Positions 23,101-37,000 of a DNA stretch of 64,000 nucleotides are shown one piece after another. The notes under the pieces are model-generated. The model was not told the origin of the DNA. It saw only the letters and a list, made by a program, of their open reading frames with translations, and searched no databases. The stretch comes from Bombus terrestris (Eukaryota; Arthropoda; Insecta; Hymenoptera; Apidae): the NCBI RefSeq assembly GCF_910591885.1, contig NC_063276.1, positions 1,860,001-1,924,000 of the forward strand, given 5' to 3'. Every line of letters starts with the position of its first letter. Position 1 is the first letter of the stretch. Both the position numbers and the translations under genes were made by a program.

Positions 23101-24590
23101 GTTTCGAAAAATCGTTTGTATCGTCGTGTAGGACTGCAAGTAGCAGTTACTCGATTCGTGAATCTATGCGTTCGTTCGTAATTTATTTAGTCGATCATGG
23201 TCGTATAAATTCGCAGAGCATTTATTTCGAACTAACCCAATTTAAATTTATAATTCCAAAACTAAAATTCCAATTCCAATAATCGAAGAATTACGCCGAA
23301 GCGCAACGATCGTACCTTCGCGGATATTATTTAAACCTCGGTTTACACCTTTCAGACGCGTCACGTCAAATTCCAACAATTAACTTCACAGGGGCGAGGA
23401 AAAAGGTCGAGAGGGTGGTATTGTTCGACAAATTGAATATCCCTGGTAATTAATCCGTTTAAGGGGTCGTCCAAAATTCAAAAGTTACCTTAATACATGT
23501 TTTTCGATGTACGATGACGAGGGTCAACCGGCGGAGCCGCAGAACGAGGGGGATCCGGGATCATGATTGAGGGCCACTTTCTATAAGGCTCGCCGAACCG
23601 TTTGGTGGAAGCCTGAAAAATATCTTTCCATATCAACCCTCATCCTTCGATACCTTCTAACCCATGCGTGCCTTTTTGCATTCTTCCCTGACGTGCTTCG
23701 TCCTTTGTCCACGACTTCGAAAATATCGAAGAGAATTTACTGACAGGCCAAGAGGGGGAAGAAAAAAAACCTTATGGATTTCCCCTGCTTCGAACAGGTG
23801 TTCCGTTCTTACCGGGGTCGTTCTATTTCTCTATAAAATATTACAAAGAACGATATCGCGTTGTCGTAATGTATTTTCTATTTCCTCCAATGATAATCGA
23901 ATAACATTCTAATAATTCTATAATATTATAGTACCGTAATCGTTGTTTTAATAATATTTTAGCTATGAAATATGAGTAATTGGAGAAGAGGATTAGCGAA
24001 CGTAGACTGTAATTGGAATGCTGTAAAGGTTGTGTTTGCAAATTAACGTTTCCAACATACATAATCTGACGTTAAATTGATGTTAATTAGATATAACTGT
24101 GGCGATCGGAGATAAAATATACGTGAAATATAGTTGCGTTAAAGTCCTACTACTGATAGATTATAGAACGTGTAATATACTATGTAAGGTACAAACACTT
24201 TCGGTAGATTTACCGTTTTCCATTGTAGCATTTAGAAGAAATATTATTTCGTTCTCGCGTTTCATTTTGCAACGTTTCAATCTGTTACAACGGTATCTTC
24301 AAATTTCATATTATTAATTTTCTAACGATTTTTTTATACTCAGCCGGTGAACTGAAATTCGAACCATTAACGATACGTCAAGTAAAAATAGAATATTCGG
24401 CAATGATTTTCCATCCGTGGTTCCGCCAACATCTACCAACGTAATACACGCACACGCACGCTCTTTAATAATACGCGTACACTCTGCTCGACCACTACCA
24501 TCATGACGAAAACTGCGACACAAGTAGCGATAAATCTGGAAAAATCATTGAAAAACGATTCACGCGGAAACCTCAACATCCCGTCGCGAA
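23101..24590. other. AT-rich DNA without a recognisable gene
   Basis: Only short frames with alternative starts are present. I see no repeat or RNA gene. Confidence 0.4.
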
Positions 24591-25260
24591 ATCACGGTGG
24601 TATCGTTCACGTCGCAAAAGCGTCACCGCTCAAACGTTATCGCGCGGCCCGGTATTGATTTTCCGCGCGATATCGAGCAGGGACGAAAAATCATCGTCCC
24701 GGAGCTCTCGAAAAATAACTCTCTCCACCTTCATCCACTGGTACAGACCGCCACCCTATTCCACCCCCGTTCCCTGTGCTCTTCCCCCGTTCGCCCACCC
24801 CTGACCGTACTGCTCGGTGCCTGGCAGGGGCTGGCAGGTTTTTTGCCTTGGGCGATTCGAAAGGGAGACTAGGGACCGCGAGGGGGAGGAAAACGGAAAC
24901 CCAACCTAAGAGACTCGATCCCGAGAAGCACGGCAAAGGCTAGAGAGAGAATAAGGGTGGCACAGGAGCCGGCGGGGTGGCAGAAGATGAAATGGGGGTA
25001 AAGATACGAAAGGAGGACTCAGCCGTAGGATCCACGGGGACCACCTAAGATATAAAGGACGACGTTCGGTCTTTCTACCCCCATATTTGTCCCTTCCACG
25101 TTCTTTCCTCCGTATATTCGTGCGCGTGTGTATATATGTACGTAGGTGTATGTACGATCGTAAGAGTGGAAGAGCTGGTGTATGTACGAGCGCTTTCATA
25201 GCCGGTGCTATATGTACGTTGTATCTGCAGCTAGATCGACGAAGGATCTATGATAAGAAT
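24591..25260. other. CpG/GC-rich patch
   Basis: This patch contains GCCACCCT (24750), AGGGTGGC (24954) and GGGGTGGC (24974), three copies of the recurrent octamer within 232 bp. Next to it is an alternating purine/pyrimidine TGTATATATG stretch near 25128-25165. Confidence 0.3.
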
Positions 25261-26270
25261 GACTGCAAGAAAAATTGCGGATTAAAGCATCGCGAGGGGC
25301 TAATCAATTTTAGTTAACGCGTGATTAATGTTTGAACGGCCGCGGATGAAAACCGCCGACTCTCTCCACGATCGGACAGACTTTGCGCTCGTGTTTCTGA
25401 ACGTGCCTGTACGCCTGTTTTGCGGAATTTGTTAGAGGATTTTGTGTACGAGGTGTTTTTGGCAAGGATGGAATAAATTTATATTACTCGAGCACAGTTT
25501 GTTTACTTTCAGTGCTGGTTTTATGGTGGCAATTTCAATTTACCGTCATATAATTAATACCGTCAAATATTTGACGGTCGATTTATCGTGATTATCGCGT
25601 CGATACAATCTTTTTAATAATATCGAGAAGTTTCACGGGGAAAGAGTTTTAGGAACGACGCAACGACAATTCTAACATGAATTTTCGGATTGTACGAAAG
25701 TAAACGTGCACGTGACTGACACTCATGAATTTTCTTAGAAAAAATACATCGTGAATTTTGCTTATCGCACGCTGTAATACTTTATTAGTGTTACACGATC
25801 GTGATAGCGCCACGTCAGTACATTTCGTGACGTGTACTTCATTTCGCGTGAAGTTTAGCAACATCTCGATATATATAAAATATTAACAGCATTATGCAGC
25901 CACGCTAAAGTTCTGTCCAAATCTTGCATTTCGTCTTTTAATTCGTCATTTAATTTTGATTCGCCTTAATCTCTTAAATGAATTCATACTTTGGTCGAAT
26001 GATATTAGTAGAAAGATAGCGGTAATGTACTTTTTCCATAGAACAAGATTAAATTCAGCCGCAATTTTCTCAAATTTAAAGATCCTCTCGTACCGTCTAC
26101 CTTATAATCCCCTCATATGTCAGCATCGTCGATCAATTCTATTCAGCAACAGCGTGATCCCACGAACCAAAGATTCCCCTCGTGACGCGTATACAATTTA
26201 CCCGGTCCGTGTGGTATTACGCAGCCCAAGATTCGACGATATTTCCGCGATACATCAAGCCTCGGTGCCA
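25261..26270. other. AT-rich DNA without a recognisable gene
   Basis: Apart from the palindrome at 25559-25578 I see no gene or repeat here. Confidence 0.4.
25542..25578. repeat. 20-bp perfect palindrome with an additional half-site
   Basis: ACCGTCAAATATTTGACGGT (25559-25578) is perfectly self-complementary. A third ACCGTCA half-site lies just upstream (25542-25548), separated by an AT-rich spacer containing TAATTA. The pattern resembles a cooperative binding site for a dimeric DNA-binding protein. Confidence 0.8.
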
Positions 26271-26284
26271 GGTCCGTGACACGG

Positions 26285-26309
26285 TTCTTCGCCAGCACTT
26301 GGCGAAGAA
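26285..26309. repeat. Hairpin, 10-bp perfect arms with 5-nt loop
   Basis: TTCTTCGCCA (26285-26294), loop GCACT, then TGGCGAAGAA (26300-26309). No T-run follows, and in a eukaryote it is not read as a terminator. Confidence 0.75.
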
Positions 26310-26427
26310 GCTCCGCGGCGCAAAAAGGATGACTAGTTGGGTTGAAAAGGAGCGAAGGCAGAGAAGAAGCCGGCTAACGGCAAAAAGAAGAGGAAAATTC
26401 TGCAGAGGCGGTAGTACAGCGACGTCG

Positions 26428-26463
26428 ACGGCGGCGGCGGCGGCAGCGGCGGTGGCGGCGGTA
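26428..26463 (+). repeat. (GCG)n trinucleotide repeat
   Basis: About twelve GCG/GGC units with CAG and GTG interruptions. Confidence 0.85.
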
Positions 26464-26800
26464 GTGACTGCTGGAAGGGGAACATTGGAAGACTACACCG
26501 AGAACATATCCCTGCTTGAGAACTTCTCCACGCCACTTTCCGCCTCTATTGTGATTTATGCGCGCGATGAGGGTGGCTACGGGCCACTATACGGGTTTTA
26601 GACTTCGGGATCTAGCGGCAGCCGCCGGATGGCCCGCGATCGTCTTCAACGAGATTACAAAGGATCCTCGACTCGCCGGTCCATACCAAGCACCAGAGTC
26701 TCTCCGAATCCTTTTGAAATGCTCCACATTCCGACTTCCACCGATGCTAGTCTGCTTTAGAGACAGCGAGATTTCGTGTCCTCGGTGATGACGCGGAGGC

Positions 26801-28560
26801 TCGCGTCGTTCGCTCGAATAGAGTGAGATAATGCGAATGATCAATGATAATTTTTGTGGGTTAGTTTGAGAGATAGGTGGCAAGAGAACGGTTTGGAAAA
26901 AGAGAAAAAGTACGAGAATATAATTTGAGAGAGTAGTTCGAGGCGAGATCCGACGGTTATAAGTAATTTTTAACCCTTTCTCGAATACTGAAAATATTAA
27001 GATTTTATGGACGAAAATGTCGAAGGTTTTAAGATTCCAAAATCCTTATATCTTTTAACGTTATTCTGGCGCTTTGAGTCGTTTAAACGTTTCGTCGCGT
27101 CTTTTAAAGATTCGTACAGAATAGAAAATGGGAATCTCGTTTCCTACGTGTGAACATTGCCGTGTGATTTACTTCCGTGTTTCTGTTTTTTCCTTTTTAC
27201 TATCGATCACCAGCATATCACATATTCTTCCAGTAATATCTTAAAAATTATCTTTATATCTCCATCAGATTTGTCGACTAGTCGCTCATTCCGATATGCA
27301 TTACGCAAATTACACCTGTCGTCGGAACTTCAATGCTTCGGTTTGATAATGGCGCTAGATAATCAGCTCGTAAACCGCAGGTCAAATCCGTTACAACCGA
27401 TCGGTCCTATATTTCTTCCTGCTTGAACAAAGTCCGATCTTATCGATCAGTCTGTTTGTGTAGCCGACGACACGTGTTGAAACGAACCGCCTATCGCCCC
27501 AAAGTAATGTTAAATGGGTCATTTAGCGATTTCTTAACTGTTCCAAAACTCACAGATCGTTTAGATTGTGTCATATTAATATGCTATACAACAGCGTAAT
27601 GGTTTTAAACGTACACCAATTTCAGTTTCACCACTATATCCGATACTTTAGTCATTCATAGTTATTTAAAGAGCTCTAAAAATACGTAAAATTAGACTTA
27701 TTGGATTTTAACGGAGGAAAAGTCATTATTAATGTCATTCATATTTAAATTCGATCCAGTCGACCGCTCCTATTTGAGATTGATTTCAGGGATTCGGTTA
27801 TTTTTATTTCAAAGTTTAGCTTCCATTGATAAATCATTTGGCAGACTTAAAAGTCTCGTGCAAGACTAATAACCGAAGAAAAGGAAAAAAGAGCGTAAAA
27901 AATAGGACATAATTTATTTATCATGTACTATTTACAGCGACAGAAATTATTAAATATAACTTATCCAACTCTAATGTATCTTCGAGAGCGAAAAGAATTT
28001 CCACATGTAGCGTATTCTGAAATAATAAATTCTGTTAAACGAAGTAAATTTAAATCTTCCGAGCAGAGAGCTATAATTATTCGATCATCGAGATATTAAT
28101 AATTGACGAAAAATGGAAGCATAAAGTATTTAATTTCAATAGTAAAATCAAAGGAAGATTACCTCGTTGTCGGCGCACGTGTAATAACCTCGAAATGGAA
28201 ATGAAATGAATTGAAACGTAGTTAAGAATACGCAAGGAACTAGCGAAATTCAAAATTCAGTTCGGACTAATAAATTTTACATAAGTGGAACTCGAAGAAA
28301 CGAGGGAGAAAATTTCGGGAAAACCCATTACCGATTAAACGACCGAAAAAGGCGACAATCGTTACAACTATTATTTTAACTTACCTCTCGAATTATCAAA
28401 CCGCACTAATCAACTCGATCAAGAGAAATCGTTCGGTTTCCTAAAAGTTCCCGATCGATTATACACTTCAGTGCCAAAATGTAGAAATTCTTAAAACATT
28501 TCGTTGGTTAGCTTGATTTACGCGCGGCTGAAATAATAACCGGGTGGCCAATTCTGAAAT
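26801..28560. other. AT-rich DNA without a recognisable gene
   Basis: No coding frame. Numerous AATTA/TTAAT cores occur, which could be enhancer content or simply AT bias. Confidence 0.4.
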
Positions 28561-29330
28561 ACTACCTACCTGCTCGGCAAACTACGTACAATACTAGAAA
28601 ACACGGTACGATACATACTTCATCGAAACACAACTGCGAGTACTCATCAAGCTAGCTACATGGTACAGCGCCACGCCTAATGGCAAACCATCAGCTCCTA
28701 ATCGCAGGCCACCCTTCACCGAACACGTTGGAATTTCAAGGAAATCCAGGGTTCCCCGAATCCTCTGTGCTCCCACGCATTGTATATCTTTGCCGTTCTC
28801 AGAACAAACAGACCATTGCACTTGTCCACCGGTGTGATCCAGGCTACGGAAGGAAAGGACGGCTACCTGCACATGGGATTTTCCATTCAGACCTGGCAAT
28901 CTACGTGAAACTACCACAAGCAACGAGCCTTGCAGCCAGCAACGAAGCGGTGAAGCTACCTGCGAAGGGGCAGATAGGGAGCCTGGTAGAAGGGCCGGGG
29001 GGGGGGGGGAAGGGGGGATAAAGGGGCAGAAGCTCGAGGGTGACACGAAGGACGGGGGTTGGAAAGTTGGCGTCAGTTTGAAATGACCGCCGAAAGTCGC
29101 AACTCGGAGCGTTCTTGCGCGCGGGGTCACGAGGGGCCTGGCACAGTCGCAGCGGAAAGGTACTTACGTAGACGAAAGCCCTTGCAGAGAAATTAATATC
29201 GCCTAGCGGCGGCGTTCACCTATACCTGTGTTTGCGTGTGTATCGGTGTATACTGCATCGTGTGCACTGTACACGCACGCACGTGTATTATATAGACGTG
29301 TACCACTGGGTGTACACGTATCCTTATACA
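28561..29330. other. GC-rich patch with G-tract
   Basis: GCCACCCT lies at 28708. A minus-strand frame (29130-28594) includes a moderately protein-like stretch but is low-complexity at its N-terminal end and has no recognised domain. A TG/CA-rich segment with the arm pair ACGTGTAC/GTACACGT (29296-29319) lies at the right. Confidence 0.3.
28992..29026 (+). repeat. G-tract (G13) with flanking G-runs; G-quadruplex motif
   Basis: GGG, CC, thirteen G (28997-29009), AA, six G and a further GGGG. It is prone to length error in sequencing. Confidence 0.85.
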
Positions 29331-29900
29331 GGGTGATTCCTGTATTTTGATCAACGAAGGTGTTTGGAGGAGTTGATGCGAAGTTTGTTTGTTTGGAATT
29401 GGAGAGTGTAAGATCGGAGAGGTAGGATCGGAGGGTATAATTTAATTGAATCAGCATATCGTACGCGAATTGCGAGATTACGTTACGTTTCGCCAGTTAT
29501 GTATACCCTTTGGAAAAAGATCTGCATAACTTGAAATCTTAATTACATTCCACACTTAAAATGCTAATATCATAAACGCGCACAGAAGGCAGTTTACTTG
29601 ACCTATTTACGAGAAACCGCATATCGCTCGAACGTAACTAGAATATGACAACACACGGATACCGGTAACAATATACAAAATTCTCTAGCCAAGTTTTTCC
29701 AACTTAAACTTTGATTTTCAAAGTTGAAATAATTACAAATGTAAATCTACGTAGGAAATACATTTGCAAAATGAAAGGTTGTCGTTACACGCGTGCCTCG
29801 AGAGAACGGAGAAATAGGGAAAAGAGGGAAAAGGAGATGAAAGAGACGAGAAAGCTGGAACGTTCATAAACAGCAGCGTTGACAGAAAATATTTCTTCGT
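29331..29900. other. AT-rich DNA without a recognisable gene
   Basis: I see nothing of note in this interval. Confidence 0.4.
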
Positions 29901-31010
29901 TCGGTAGGAAGTAACGACGTCCTCCGGTATGCTCGAGCCGAGGTCAAAATCACCGGATATATTCATCGTGATCATGATATACCGAGCACCCAGTATAGGG
30001 ATGCTCCTCGGACACGTTTCTCTCTGGCCGTGTCCTTCTACCTTCTCTGCACCGATGTACCCGTCCCGTTTCCCACCCGTCCCGACCGCCCCCGCGCCCT
30101 CGATTCAACCCCAAAGGACTCCCTTACTCTTCTCGACAGGGCATAGCGAGAGCGAAGGGAAACGGGACTGAGGGGCGAGGGGCTAGCCGAGCGAGAGAGT
30201 CGAGGTAGCAGAGAAGTTGGGTTTCATCTCGAGGGCTCGAGGGATGAGGCAGCCGAGTCGTGAGGGGACCCGGGGGCAGGGTTGGCCAGGATAGAGGGTG
30301 AGACTTCGTAATATAGGATGGCCTGTGTGCGCTGGAACGAGTCTCGCAGCTTCGTTCTCTCTGTATTCGAGCATCTCTCTCCCTCTGCCGAGGTTTCATC
30401 GTCGCCACCCTTCTCCCTCGCTTCTGCTACCCTCTTTTCTCGTTCCACTACACGCTCACAAGTTCTCTACGTTCTCTACGTTCGCGCGCTTCTCACGTAC
30501 GTACCCATGGCTGCCAGGTTTTTGCTTGTGGTGGCCGATACTCCCTCTTTCTTCCTCTACCCCTATCTCTCACTCTGTCTCTCTCCGTCTCGTTCCCTTT
30601 ACGGCAACGAGGACGTACTCTTCGTTAAAAGGAGAGGGTTGCCGCCCCTCTGCTTCGAGGGAGAAGCGGAACGGGGGCAACGGGCGGCGAGGGAGATACG
30701 ATTTTACCCAGCTGCCGTGGCCGAGACATTTTTTCCCTATCTAGGGATAACCTCGAAACTGGAGTAGCCCCGTAGCTCTACAGAGGAAATCCTCCCTCCC
30801 GCCCTTCCTTCTTCCGTTCCTTGGATCCCTTTTTGCCTCCCCGTGCTCGTTGCGGCCGGAAAAGGGCGAAGACCTTCTCTCTCTCTGTTTGGTCGTAGTG
30901 ATTTTTGCGCTTCCTGCAGTACCGCGCGCCAGCCTTCGCGGATATTAGCGAGGGGGAGGGGTGGCGAAGATAGGGAACACAGATACGCGGGGAATTGGTA
31001 TTGTTTGATG
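29901..31010. other. CpG-rich island
   Basis: GC-rich DNA with GCCACCCT (30404), GGGGTGGC (30958) and a tandem GTTCTCTAC pair (30462-30479). Two overlapping plus-strand frames of about 149 residues are Ser/Pro/Arg-rich and not convincing. Confidence 0.3.
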
Positions 31011-34000
31011 GGAATAGTTGACGTGTTGGAGATTCTGAAGGGGATAATTGCGGAATGCTAATGGATACAGTGGGTCGGAAATGTTGTTGTTGGAAAACTC
31101 CGATGCGCTTAGGGCTGTTTCGGTGTTCCGCGTAACGCGGCACACAATTCGAGATTGCATTCGGTTATACTTTGAAGCAAAACGTTTTATTTCGAACTGG
31201 GTTCGATGGCGTGAAAATCGTTACGAATAGGGCGGACAGGTTTTACGATTGATCGTGACATTGTTTCGAGTAGATTTATTTGCGTTTATCGTTGCGATGG
31301 TGTTAATCGTTTTAAGTTTATACAACGGTGGACTAACTTGTAACTGTGGTTTAACAAACTGCATCTTCGAATATACATACGTATGCATACATATGTAATA
31401 ACAATATTACAGTGTATATATTTCAACATACACTCGGATGTACATCTATTTATAATATGAATTCTGGTTCCACAACGAGCTTTTATGGACCTTATTGAGG
31501 GATCTCAAGAGAAACTACGTATTGTGTCGAGGGCGGAAAAGGACTATTGCCACTGAAGTAATGCCGGTAACTTTGCAATTGTCTATGAATTTACCCTCAA
31601 AAACATTTTACGTTTAACGTACACCGTTGTTCGTAATATCAGCTTTCTACGTTCTTAGTTAGAATATTACAAGAAGATTACGCGGAATTTTATAAGCGGT
31701 AGAGAAATTCGTCCATCTAACTAACGCAATTCTTTCGTCAAAACAATATCATTATCCTACTACATATTTTCTAGACGTCAAAGAAATGTATCAGTTTCTA
31801 TCAAATCCTATTATCCAAATTCAACTTCTATGTTCTTCGACGTTCCCAAATTTTCAAATTGCACGAACAACTCTTTCGTATCTTCCGACCCGTATCGTCT
31901 CTAAGTTCATGGGAGCGTCTTGACCGAGATAAGGGGTGAGGGCAGGCAGCCGTATCGGTTCCCTCCGAGAGAAAAAACGCTTTAGGAGGACGTCTTAGCG
32001 GTGGCAGGATGACTGGCTGGTGCCTGGCTGTCGCGCAATAAAAAAATACCCTCTGGCTTGGTGGCTGAACGATCATCAGGGGTGGGGCTCGTGCAAGGAA
32101 CGAGATAGGGTAGTAGAGGGAGACCATCTTCCCTTTGCAGCCCTTTCCACGCACCAGAAATTCTACGACCAGTTTGTTGTTACAAATTGTTATCCTGGAT
32201 CCTCGTATCTGACTGCAAACAAACCTCGGTGCTCGGCTCCGACCTGTTTATTTGCGCGACTGTATATCTTGGCCAAAAATGCCCTGTCGGTTCCTTGGAA
32301 GAGCGCTTCGCGCTCCACTGCGAAAATACTGTTGCGCAACGCTCGCATATGTTTTCTTGCGGATGTATATGTATGGCCGAAGATCAGGAAATGGGTTCGA
32401 AGATTTTTCGACGTTACAGTTTATTATCGTTGTCTTTCTATTTTTTCTTCTTTTCCAAATTTTTCCATTATTGAGAATACTCGAATATTCGTTATATACC
32501 ATTATATACCTATTTGGAACTTACTTTTTGGAAATTCAAGCTTTTGAAGAGTATTACAACGAATCGTCCAAAGTAGACTAAAGAATAGAACATGTACGTG
32601 TACTATGTTATTAAATATGATCGTGTCTCGAGTTCGTACAAGGGAAGAATAATGCGCTATTACGAATTGATGGAGTTAGGGAACTGTGATTTATATTAAT
32701 CGTTATTTATATTATTCATGGGTGAACACAAAGGCAGAGGGGTTCATAAACTTATCCTTTCCCCTCTTCAAAATTCAGCAAGAGTCAGAATCGAAGATCA
32801 AAACGATTGAAAGTTCCGTTGAATGAACTTTAGCATTTATTTTAACGCGTACAATCTAAGCAAATTTTTCTCCATCGTTTTGAAACGCTCTGTACAGGCA
32901 TGTTTTCCTTCTTCGGCGACCTATCGCCCGAAGACTGCCTTGTCTATTTCACGTCCGCTTCCGGCTGTACAGTATCAGTCTGTCGACTGCCGCCATCGAC
33001 CGGATTCCAACAGTTACAGCTCTTTTTATCGCAACGACACCGTAGTCCCGATGTTTACCGGTCCTCCTCCCTTTCTCCTTTCGTCGAAATCCCGACAACT
33101 ATCCCGCAGGAGCAGCCAACACGCTGTGGATAACAGATTCGAGGCGTTCTGCTATCTGTCCTGGTCCGGTAGCAAACACCCTTTCGTGCCGGAAGTGGGC
33201 GTGAAAGGTGTCCACGTCCCTATCTTCGGCCAGCTCCGTGCCAGCTATTTCGTATCGGACCCCGGTGAAGTGCACGTAGGTGGCGACGTGTGTGGCTCTG
33301 GGTTGCACGCGGACGCAATTTCACCCGCTTATCTACAATTCTGACGATTCCTTGGGCGACGGAGAACGATGCACGTTCGAGCCAAGTTACAAAGCGTGCA
33401 TTTGTCGGCCACACTTTTTCCTTTTCCTGGAAACGAGCAGCTTCTTTTTTGCGGAGGTGTTCTACGAAGCTTCAGTCGATCGAGGTAGAATGGAGATTAT
33501 CGGAGGGGTCGTTGGAGGGTGTTTAACTGAATCGAATCGATTTTGAATTATGCTGAGTGGGATTGGATAAATTTTGTTACGGTGATGGAGTACGATTGGA
33601 ATTTGTGTGGGTATTTTACAAGAGAATAATGTTTCTTGATAGAGCCAGTCAAGTATACAGGATGCTGCAGATTTTACTAAACAAACCTAGGTATGTTACC
33701 TGTGTGAAGAGATTTTATTAATCGAAGGTACATGGAAAAACACTTTGTTCTTCGTTCTAATCGTTCTAAGCCCTCGAACAGAGTTTATCTTCTGAAATGA
33801 TCAACGACAAACGATTTGACTCGCATTTACGACTACGCATTACGCGTAACTCATTTTATGCAACAACGTTGGTCCTGATTCTAGCTGGCTAGAGTTCAAA
33901 ATATAACGCGTCCTTATGAATCGGCCCTCCATTGTTGCCTACGTTATTGCATAGAATGTGTAGCTTTATTGCCCGAAAGTACATAACCGTATAAAGATGC

Positions 34001-37000
34001 ATTTACGAAGTTTTATTACCGTATTACCTATTTTATACGTTCCTTTCGTATCATTCGTAATTACAAAATTCTTCTGATCAACTTTCACGGATACGTTCGA
34101 TCTTAATAAGTTCGCTGTATCATCGTTGGATCGATAAATGCGATACGCAGCTTTATTCTTTTATAATTACACCGCGTTACGGTTAGTATCGTATATTAGA
34201 TTTTTGTATGCAAATTATCTTTACACGTAATGCGTGCGTGACCACATTCGCCGGAAATTCAGCATGAGATCGGATTGGTATTTCAGGTTTAGAGCAGGTT
34301 TGAACAAGGCTCTCCTAATTTCATGTATTTGACCCTAACATGCATTAATTTCCCAATGACCTCGATTCAGACGGCACCACCTAGGGCATCTCACTGTCTT
34401 ATCGATTCCTGTTTGATTGCATTGCGTTTGATATAACATTTAGCTAGGATAAACACCGCTCGAAGATGAAACGCAACATTCAAGACATCTTCCAACTCGT
34501 TTTCGTGAACGAATTAATTCCACGACCGTATTAACGTACGGAATTTTTAAATAAATACGCGCCAGATATTGCTTGAAATCTATTGATATTTCCATTTTAT
34601 CCAACTTTCCTATACGGTAGAAACTTAGCGATATCGACGTAGTATTATTATTGAAATTTTACAAATTACAAGCTTCGAGTTACCAACCCGTATTGAGAAA
34701 CTGCTGTGCATAGCAAGAACTGAATTCTACTCGCATCGATGTCGATTCTCCGCCAACGGTGAATGATCCGCTACAAAATTCCACCCTTCGTACTTCAAAG
34801 AAACACCTTCTATCTACAATTTCATACCGCGCTTGCACCTCGATTTTTATCCCACGGTATGCTATCGCCGCGATGCAGGTGTACATTCGCGAGCATAGGC
34901 GAACAACTTCTTTCCTATCTTCCTAATTCAGTCGCGATCGTTTCTAGAGTGGAAGAAGCATCGATAATGGGAGAGATCGGAGCGGGTGAATGGTGGCAAA
35001 GGTGCAACAACAGGACGTATAAATTACTGGGCCTATTTTAAGATTTAAAGACGAGTTTATGCTGCCATTAGTTGAGCTCGGCGAGATGGCACGTTCGCAA
35101 GACGCGTCCAATCTCCTCCGCTACTCTTTCGCGATTCTCGTTTTTTCTAGCCTAGCGCGCGAAGTGATCTCTCGCGATATAAACTGGACTGCGAATATAA
35201 ATTGTGGCAGTTGCGCGCGTGCCAGCCTCCTTTAAACTCTGCCTCACCTAGCGAGGGTGGAAAGCCGGTCAATGAGAGCCGTATTGGCACGCGGCAGTTC
35301 GTAATTCAACCCCCTTGCGAGCACCCATGCATTCTACGTTCCTTTATCTTATTATTTTTTACGTTTCTCTGTTTCCTACTGCGAAAGATGTTAATCCTCT
35401 GTTTTCTAATTCGTACTCTTCGCGATTGTACCAACAAACGTTGATCGTTCAGATCATTTTTGATCGTTTCAACGTAGAGAGCAACATTTTATTGCGTTGT
35501 TACGATATTTTTGTATTTATCGCAGTAATAGGGCGTTGTTGTGGAAGGGGAAAAATCAACCAGTCAACGAATGAACCAACGGTATACGTTAAATAGTAGT
35601 TTCGTTAACTTCCTCTTTATTTTATTGCGTATAATTATCTCCTTGTTAGAACAGGAAAAATAATGCTACTGAATTTGATGACAAACAAGTACATATTTAC
35701 ATAGCATATTTTGTACATGAATTTCCAAGCGTAGTAGGCGCGTGGAAATCTCTATTTGCTCAATTTGCATTTGTTTGCGTACAACTTTTATGTCTTTATC
35801 TGCGTTTAGATTGTACATCTTTCAGCGTTTATCATTACTCATCGCTACTTAATACGTGAAAGATAATATTTATTTATTCGTGGCTTATTTGATTATTCGA
35901 GAGAAAAGAGGATTAGAGTGTTTGAAGATGGTATTTAGACTTCTCTTCTTTGGAATTCTCTTCTACGTCTATTTCGTAAGTAATTTTCACAATCGTATCC
36001 CTTGCACGTGTAAATTAGCAATTTAATTGAAATTGAAAATACGGTGGTTTAAGTTTACCACGATATTCAATGTTTTACAACAAAAATACATATTTCACGC
36101 AAACATGTAACGGACCTAAACGTAAAGAATGTACAGTCTAATCTAAAAGAAGTAATCTCCACTCCTATTATACGTACACAAGCCTTTGTTATCCTTTTCT
36201 TAGATCACCCTCTACCGAGAAACCGCAAACTCTTAAGCAACCTTCCCTTATCATTCTCGTAAAATTTCACCTAAATTCCGAACATTAAAGTCGCGCGCGC
36301 TTCCCGTCTGTCGTAACGTGACTAAACAAACAAGCTGGTCAAACGAAGCGACGCGAAATCGACCATAGAACAGCCGTCCTCGGTGTTTTTTCGCCCTGTG
36401 ACGCACCCCCGGATTTCACGCTAATAGTCACGTATCGAATTAACCGATTCACTAATTAAACCTTCAGTGGTGGCATCGGTGAGCCGCAGCGCTCGAAGCT
36501 ACGCATACCTCTACACCGTAGGCTGCGACACGTTCCTATCCGCGAACGGAGAGCTAGCAGAGAGAGCCAGGCAGAGGGTCGAAGGGGGTTGGAAGGGGGG
36601 AAGCGTGTACACACGCGCGCCCGGCCAAGTGAAACGTCGAGCGACGCGCAGCGAAAGGGTGGAAGAGGGAAGCAAAATGGATAGAAGCAGGCGAGGGTCG
36701 TGCGCTAGGAAATCGTCGCTCGAGGGGGTGATGTTTTTAGAAAAATGTAGGTCGAAATTGTGCAACTGATTCCATCAACCCTTTGATTTTCAGCCATACG
36801 AGGGGCGTGGTTTCATAAATATACGAATATTGGCGAAGGTTAAAAGGGAAACGCGTGGAGAGTCACGGTTTTCTTTTTTTCTTTTTTTCTTTTTTTTTGG
36901 AGAAAGAAAAATGATGGCAGGATTTTGAGGGAACCAAGAGAAGATGGAAGAATAAAAGTTAGTTTTAAACGAAAGACTCGAGTAGAAGCGAATAACTTTG

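Larger units (their letters stand above)
26271..26800. other. CpG-rich patch with hairpin and (GCG)n run
   Basis: A compact GC-rich block carrying the hairpin at 26285-26309, the GCG repeat and AGGGTGGC (26570-26577). A 139-residue plus-strand frame crosses it, but its Ala/Thr-rich middle comes from the repeat. Confidence 0.3.
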
